This document shows, piece after piece, positions 60,771 through 64,000 of a DNA stretch of 64,000 nucleotides; within the stretch, counting starts at the first letter, position 1; every line of letters starts with the position of its first letter. The DNA lies in assembly GCF_022811725.1 (NCBI RefSeq), contig NZ_CP094527.1, positions 3,348,001-3,412,000 on the forward strand, in the 5' to 3' direction. Source of the stretch: Mucilaginibacter sp. SMC90 (GTDB lineage Bacteria > Bacteroidota > Bacteroidia > Sphingobacteriales > Sphingobacteriaceae). A model generated the notes under the pieces. That model was not told the DNA's origin. It made no database searches and saw only the letters and a program-made list of their open reading frames with translations. A program made the translations under genes and the position numbers.

Positions 60771-61679
60771 TTATACATTACGCCTGATGTTAATATACTT
60801 GCGGATACTTCGTTCGGCGCGGTGTGGTTTTGGAGCAGTTGTTGGCTCATCATCATGCCTTTCGTATTCGCCAAGGATATTAAAGTTATGAGTATACTTG
60901 AGAATCTGCCTTATCGATACATCATATTGCTTTTGTTCGTCCCATTCAATATCGACATAGAAATTGTACTCGTTGCGTTTACCCAAAATCGGCATCGACT
61001 GAATTTTGCTCATATTTACACCTTCTTCGGCAAAAATGTTAAGTACTTTAGCTAATGCACCAACTTTGTTACTCACCTGGAAACACAGCGATGCTTTGTT
61101 AGCTGTTTTTTTCTCAACATTATCATGCTGGGTCATGATCAGGAAGCGGGTGAAATTTCTTTTGTTTGATTCGATGCGGCGTTCCAGTACGTCTAAACCA
61201 TAAAGTTGAGCTGCCAGGGCATTAGCAACCGCTACGGTATCAGTCAATTGTTCATCCCTGATACGTTTTGCGCAGGCGGCAGTATCACTGCTCTCTACAA
61301 TTTTAAGGTGCGGATATTCATCAAAAAAATCAACACACTGGCGCAGGGCAATGGGGTGGGAGGTTACATATTTAATGTCTTCAAACTTTACACCTGGCAA
61401 AGCCATCAGGTGCAGTTGGATAGGCAGGTAAATTTCGCCAACCACGGGAAAGCCGTAATCAAGCAGCAAAGTGTAATTTGGCAGAATGCTACCGGCAATG
61501 CTGTTTTCGATAGCCATTACTACATAATCAGCTTCGCGTTTCTTTAAGCTTTCAAATGTTTGCTTAAAAGAGTTGCACTCAATGGTTTCGATATTTTCGC
61601 CAAAATATTTGATCGCGGCCTCTTCGTGAAAAGAAGCGCGGATTCCCTGAATTGCAACTTTTGGTCTTTCTATTTTCAT
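60771..61679 (-). CDS. pheA: Prephenate dehydratase
   Basis: Converts prephenate to phenylpyruvate for phenylalanine synthesis. It has 302 residues. The catalytic part (about 1-185) has VAIQGIRASFHEEAA, VMAIENSIAGSILPNY and RFLIMTQ. The C-terminal ACT domain (about 200-275, KASLCFQVSNKVGALAKVLNIFAEEGVNMSKIQSMPI) binds Phe for feedback inhibition. The tail NILGEYERHDDEPTTAPKPHRAERSIRKYINIRR is basic and not conserved in the family. It follows an attenuator directly. Confidence 0.95.
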   Translation of the reverse strand: MKIERPKVAIQGIRASFHEEAAIKYFGENIETIECNSFKQTFESLKKREADYVVMAIENSIAGSILPNYTLLLDYGFPVVGEIYLPIQLHLMALPGVKFEDIKYVTSHPIALRQCVDFFDEYPHLKIVESSDTAACAKRIRDEQLTDTVAVANALAAQLYGLDVLERRIESNKRNFTRFLIMTQHDNVEKKTANKASLCFQVSNKVGALAKVLNIFAEEGVNMSKIQSMPILGKRNEYNFYVDIEWDEQKQYDVSIRQILKYTHNFNILGEYERHDDEPTTAPKPHRAERSIRKYINIRRNV

Positions 61680-61694
61680 AAACCCTGTTAAAGC

Positions 61695-61726
61695 AAAAAG
61701 TCCCGGCTTATGGGCCGGGACTTTTT
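61695..61726 (-). terminator. pheA attenuator (Rho-independent terminator in leader)
   Basis: On the minus strand AAAAAGTCCCGGC (61726-61714) pairs with GCCGGGACTTTTT (61707-61695), a 13-bp stem with a 6-base loop ending in five U, 15 bases before pheA. The 5' arm can instead pair with GCCGGGACT (61766-61758) in the leader-peptide end, an antiterminator of 9 bp. That gives the classical switch. Confidence 0.9.
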
Positions 61727-61755
61727 GTGTTTTTATATGTTTTGTTTAGTACATA

Positions 61756-61821
61756 TTAGTCCCGGCTCTTACTGGTAAAGTAAAAGTAGTAACCAAAAAA
61801 ATATGCACCTGTTAATTTCAT
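61756..61821 (-). CDS. pheL: Phe/Tyr-rich leader peptide of the pheA operon
   Basis: A 21-residue leader peptide containing YFFGYYFYF (residues 7-15), that is four Phe and four Tyr in nine positions. It is followed at its 3' end by the antiterminator sequence, whose last bases code the final residues and stop. Ribosome stalling at Phe/Tyr codons when charged tRNA is scarce would free the antiterminator and let transcription reach pheA. The mechanism is the well-known one of enterobacterial pheA; applying it here follows from the sequence layout. Confidence 0.88.
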   Translation of the reverse strand: MKLTGAYFFGYYFYFTSKSRD

Positions 61822-61843
61822 TTGTTGTTTTTTTATTACGACG

Positions 61844-61873
61844 TAAATGTACGGTAAAAAAAGAGTTTGTCAA
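61844..61873 (-). promoter_or_regulatory. Promoter of pheA leader
   Basis: On the minus strand TTG (61873-61871) lies exactly 19 bases before TACATTTA (61851-61844), one mismatch from TAnnTTTG. The leader-peptide ATG is 22 bases downstream of the -7 box. Confidence 0.6.
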
Positions 61874-61915
61874 TAGAAAATTTTATTTTTTATAAAAAAA
61901 GAATACCTAACCAAA

Positions 61916-62791
61916 TTAAATTTGGTGATAATCGGTTTTTGATTCTCCAAACATGGTTTTTCGGATATAAGTTATCTTAACACCCGATTTTTCAGGGAAT
62001 TTTTGAATAAGATCATAGTCTTTGATCAGCATAGTGGGTTTAATAACTTCTCCATTTTTAAACCTGATTTGGACATCACTCATGTTGCGACCTTGTGTAC
62101 AAACAATTTCTTCAATGTCAGCCTTGTTGTAAGTTACGATATGCTGACTATCAATTCCATACGAGAAATGGTTATTTCCGCGTGAGATTTGTAAATACTG
62201 ATTGCGGCCACCCATTGCAATAAATACCAGATAGCCTATAAATAGACCAATTAGGACTATAAATAATATGGCAATAACTGGAATTGCTTTATTGGTAGGA
62301 TTAAAGCCGCCTGCTATTATATTGTAAATGATAAACAATGCATATGTAGAAAGCATGGCTACGGAAGCAATTACCCTAAGTGGACTTACCCTGTATATAA
62401 AATCGTTGCTTACAAAGTGCGGCTTGTTTCCAATATTGAACAAGTGCTTGTCAAATGGTTTAAGATCCAGCGTTTGCTCAAAAAAGCCTTTTACCAGTTC
62501 ACAAGCTTCATCAACGGTTTTTGCGTGGTACTCATATAAATGATTATCTCTGTCGAGATAATAAACACAGAATTTACCATTAAAGTAAAGCCCTAATTTG
62601 AGGTAATTCAAATCGATATCCTGAATAGTTACCGACGGGCCGGTTAACTGAATGTCAGTTAATGCACGTTCAGCGTCCCAGGGGAAATCTTTGATCAGTT
62701 GGATAGTTTCATCAACGTTACGAGGCTGCTCGTCAGAGTATTCGCTTTTTTCGTATGTATTGTGCTGAAGTTTGGATATTAATTGCAACAT
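61916..62791 (-). CDS. Hypothetical membrane protein (two helices)
   Basis: A 291-residue protein of unknown function. The N-terminal 130 residues are soluble (KLGLYFNGKFCVYYLDRDNHLYEYHAKTVDEACELVKGFFEQTL). Two membrane helices follow (VIASVAMLSTYALFIIYNIIAGG, AIPVIAILFIVLIGLFIGYLVFIAMGG), then a C-terminal soluble part of about 85 residues (YGIDSQHIVTYNKADIEEIVCTQGRNMSDVQIRFKNG). The C-terminal piece looks like a PH-type beta domain. The gene stands upstream of the pheA leader promoter and downstream of the sterol-desaturase gene. Confidence 0.8.
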   Translation of the reverse strand: MLQLISKLQHNTYEKSEYSDEQPRNVDETIQLIKDFPWDAERALTDIQLTGPSVTIQDIDLNYLKLGLYFNGKFCVYYLDRDNHLYEYHAKTVDEACELVKGFFEQTLDLKPFDKHLFNIGNKPHFVSNDFIYRVSPLRVIASVAMLSTYALFIIYNIIAGGFNPTNKAIPVIAILFIVLIGLFIGYLVFIAMGGRNQYLQISRGNNHFSYGIDSQHIVTYNKADIEEIVCTQGRNMSDVQIRFKNGEVIKPTMLIKDYDLIQKFPEKSGVKITYIRKTMFGESKTDYHQI

Positions 62792-62833
62792 GGTTTAGCG
62801 AGGCACAAAAGTGCCGCACCAAATATAGTATTG

Positions 62834-63760
62834 TTAGGCGGCAGTTTCGTGCTTTTTATGTGCCTCTTCCATTTCTCTGTATTCCCGTTGCAATACACGC
62901 GCGGTTTGGGTACTGCCGTCGTGGCTCCATCCCGGTGGATGAATAAAGTATCCTATTTTTGATTTAAGATCGGGGGCATTTTTTACATCATGAAGTAACG
63001 CTTTCCACTCATGAAATAAAACGTTTACCGGTCCCATATCTTCGGGCTGCTTGGTTATGCCATATTTAACGGGTTCCGGCAAATCTTCATCCCGAAAAGT
63101 TCCAAACAACCTATCCCATATAATGAGCACCATTCCCATGTTTTTATCAAGATAAGGAATGTTGGATGCATGATGCACCCGGTGGTGGGCGGGCGTTACA
63201 AAAAACCAGCCATACCATTTTGGCAGCGGGATTTTATATTGAGTATGTACCAGGTTACCGTAAAGCTGGGTAATTAAATAAGCGTATAAAATATCCAGGG
63301 CGTTAAAGCCCATTACCGCCAGCGGCAGGTAAAAGAATACCCTGTAAAGCGGTTCAAAAACGGTAGAGCGGAACCCCGTAGTAAAGTTAAAATGTTCTGA
63401 CGAATGGTGGGTGACATGCATTGCCCAAAAAATACGGCAGTAGTGTCCCGTGTAATGCAACACCCAATATAAAAAGTCCTGAACTATGACCAGTACAAAC
63501 CAATACCAAAAAGTATTCTGAATTTGAAACAGCCTGTAATGTTGGTAGGTATAATCCAGTATAAAGAAAGTAAATACCTTAACGCAAAGGTTGGTGACAA
63601 CGGCAAGCGATGTAAGATATATATTGGTCAGTGTATCACGTGTTTCATAATACTTGCGATCTTCCCAATAGCTCAGGGCCATTTCAACCAGTGTTAAAAC
63701 AACCAATAAGCCCATTAATACAAGGGCCGCCTGATTACGCGGATCTAAATGCTGCAGCAT
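62834..63760 (-). CDS. Sterol desaturase / fatty acid hydroxylase family protein
   Basis: A 308-residue integral membrane di-iron enzyme (PF04116). The histidine clusters are VLHYTGHYCRIFWAMHVTHHSSEHFN and AHHRVHHASNI, of the HxxxH, HxxHH and HxxHH pattern. Four or five membrane helices. It probably hydroxylates or desaturates a lipid. The ATG lies one base from the aroB stop, so it is in one operon with aroB but functionally unrelated as far as the sequence shows. Confidence 0.92.
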   Translation of the reverse strand: MLQHLDPRNQAALVLMGLLVVLTLVEMALSYWEDRKYYETRDTLTNIYLTSLAVVTNLCVKVFTFFILDYTYQHYRLFQIQNTFWYWFVLVIVQDFLYWVLHYTGHYCRIFWAMHVTHHSSEHFNFTTGFRSTVFEPLYRVFFYLPLAVMGFNALDILYAYLITQLYGNLVHTQYKIPLPKWYGWFFVTPAHHRVHHASNIPYLDKNMGMVLIIWDRLFGTFRDEDLPEPVKYGITKQPEDMGPVNVLFHEWKALLHDVKNAPDLKSKIGYFIHPPGWSHDGSTQTARVLQREYREMEEAHKKHETAA

Positions 63761-63761
63761 G

Positions 63762-64000
63762 TTACAGGTTAATGTAGTATCTCAAACTTTCACAAAGTTC
63801 GTCGGCTGTGCATACATTATCAATACTAAACTTGCCTATGTGTGTCAGTAAGGTGCAATTAATTTCGTCGCCCACGTTCTTTTTATCCTTTTTCATGTTC
63901 AGGAACAGCTCGTCAAAGCTTTCTTCCTTAATTGTATATTTTGGATAAAGATCGGTCAAAACCTTAACAATTTCATGAAGTTCGTCTGAAGACAGCCCCG
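63762..64000 (-). CDS. aroB: 3-Dehydroquinate synthase, C-terminal part (cut by window edge)
   Basis: The frame is open to the right edge. The visible 78 residues read LSSDELHEIVKVLTDLYPKY...NMKKDKKNVGDEINCTLLTHIGKFSIDNVCTADELCESLRYYINL. M-x-x-DKKN followed by LLTHIGK is the characteristic C-terminal signature of AroB, which cyclises DAHP to 3-dehydroquinate in the shikimate pathway. It adds a third step to the aromatic cluster with DAHP synthase, aroA and aroC. Confidence 0.85.
   Translation of the reverse strand, partial: GLSSDELHEIVKVLTDLYPKYTIKEESFDELFLNMKKDKKNVGDEINCTLLTHIGKFSIDNVCTADELCESLRYYINL

Overview
The window comes from a Bacteroidota chromosome, most likely Sphingobacteriaceae (Mucilaginibacter or Pedobacter-like). 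The signs are a SusC/SusD pair with a FecI/FecR-type sigma/anti-sigma pair, an RteC-domain protein, a DUF6520-type peptide, TAnnTTTG-type promoters, and a tmRNA whose tag reads GENNYALAA. This assignment is inferred from gene content; no database search was possible.

There are two halves. From the left edge to about 44.93 kb lies an accessory island. Its right end is a large serine recombinase (43416-44993) that abuts, and reads into, the 3' end of ssrA (tmRNA, 44930-45295, minus strand). The left end of the island is outside the window. To the right of ssrA is ordinary chromosome: an aminotransferase, a DUF1573 protein, a fused branched-chain 2-oxoacid dehydrogenase E1, a nitroreductase, two L,D-transpeptidases, a GH26 glycosidase, a HAD hydrolase, an MFS transporter, and an aromatic amino acid block (pheA, DAHP synthase/chorismate mutase, aroA, aroC, and a partial aroB at the edge). 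pheA is preceded by a well-formed attenuator with a Phe/Tyr-rich leader peptide that is too short for ordinary gene finders.

Island layout. (1) 0.6-8.4 kb: a DNA-damage cassette. An operon of DinB (catalytic), a DnaE2-like polymerase and a small protein diverges from an operon of an unknown protein, an SRAP (HMCES/YedK) protein, a DUF72 protein, a small protein and a zincless Fpg/Nei glycosylase, with inverted repeats between them. (2) 8.6-12.5 kb: two proteins with HEPN-like Rx4H motifs, two small XRE regulators with large palindromic operators, and a 49-residue membrane peptide. (3) 12.6-22.4 kb: a structured leader, a sigma factor, FecR, SusC, SusD, a TlpA-like thioredoxin, a DUF6520 peptide and a MauE/DoxX membrane protein. 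(4) 22.4-28.6 kb: a candidate RiPP/bacteriocin locus. It holds a LanKC-like lyase-kinase with no cyclase domain, two regulators, a 58-residue double-glycine precursor, a rhomboid protease, a membrane protein, and a C39 peptidase fused to an ABC transmembrane domain without the ATPase, followed by RteC. (5) 28.8-33.5 kb: a 1408-residue DUF4062-NACHT protein and an HExxH protein. (6) 33.5-37.9 kb: a GC-rich region with a perfect 28-bp inverted repeat, then a DUF932/DUF3560 module typical of Bacteroidota mobile elements. (7) 37.9-43.1 kb: a DUF4365 nuclease-like protein and a nuclease/GNAT/small-protein operon, then the recombinase.

The most interesting candidate is the RiPP locus, where maturation, secretion and proteolysis genes surround a Gly-zipper peptide but two expected domains (LanC cyclase, ABC ATPase) are absent. 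Others are the repair cassette with its divergent operator region, the cluster of defence-like genes, and the pheA attenuator.
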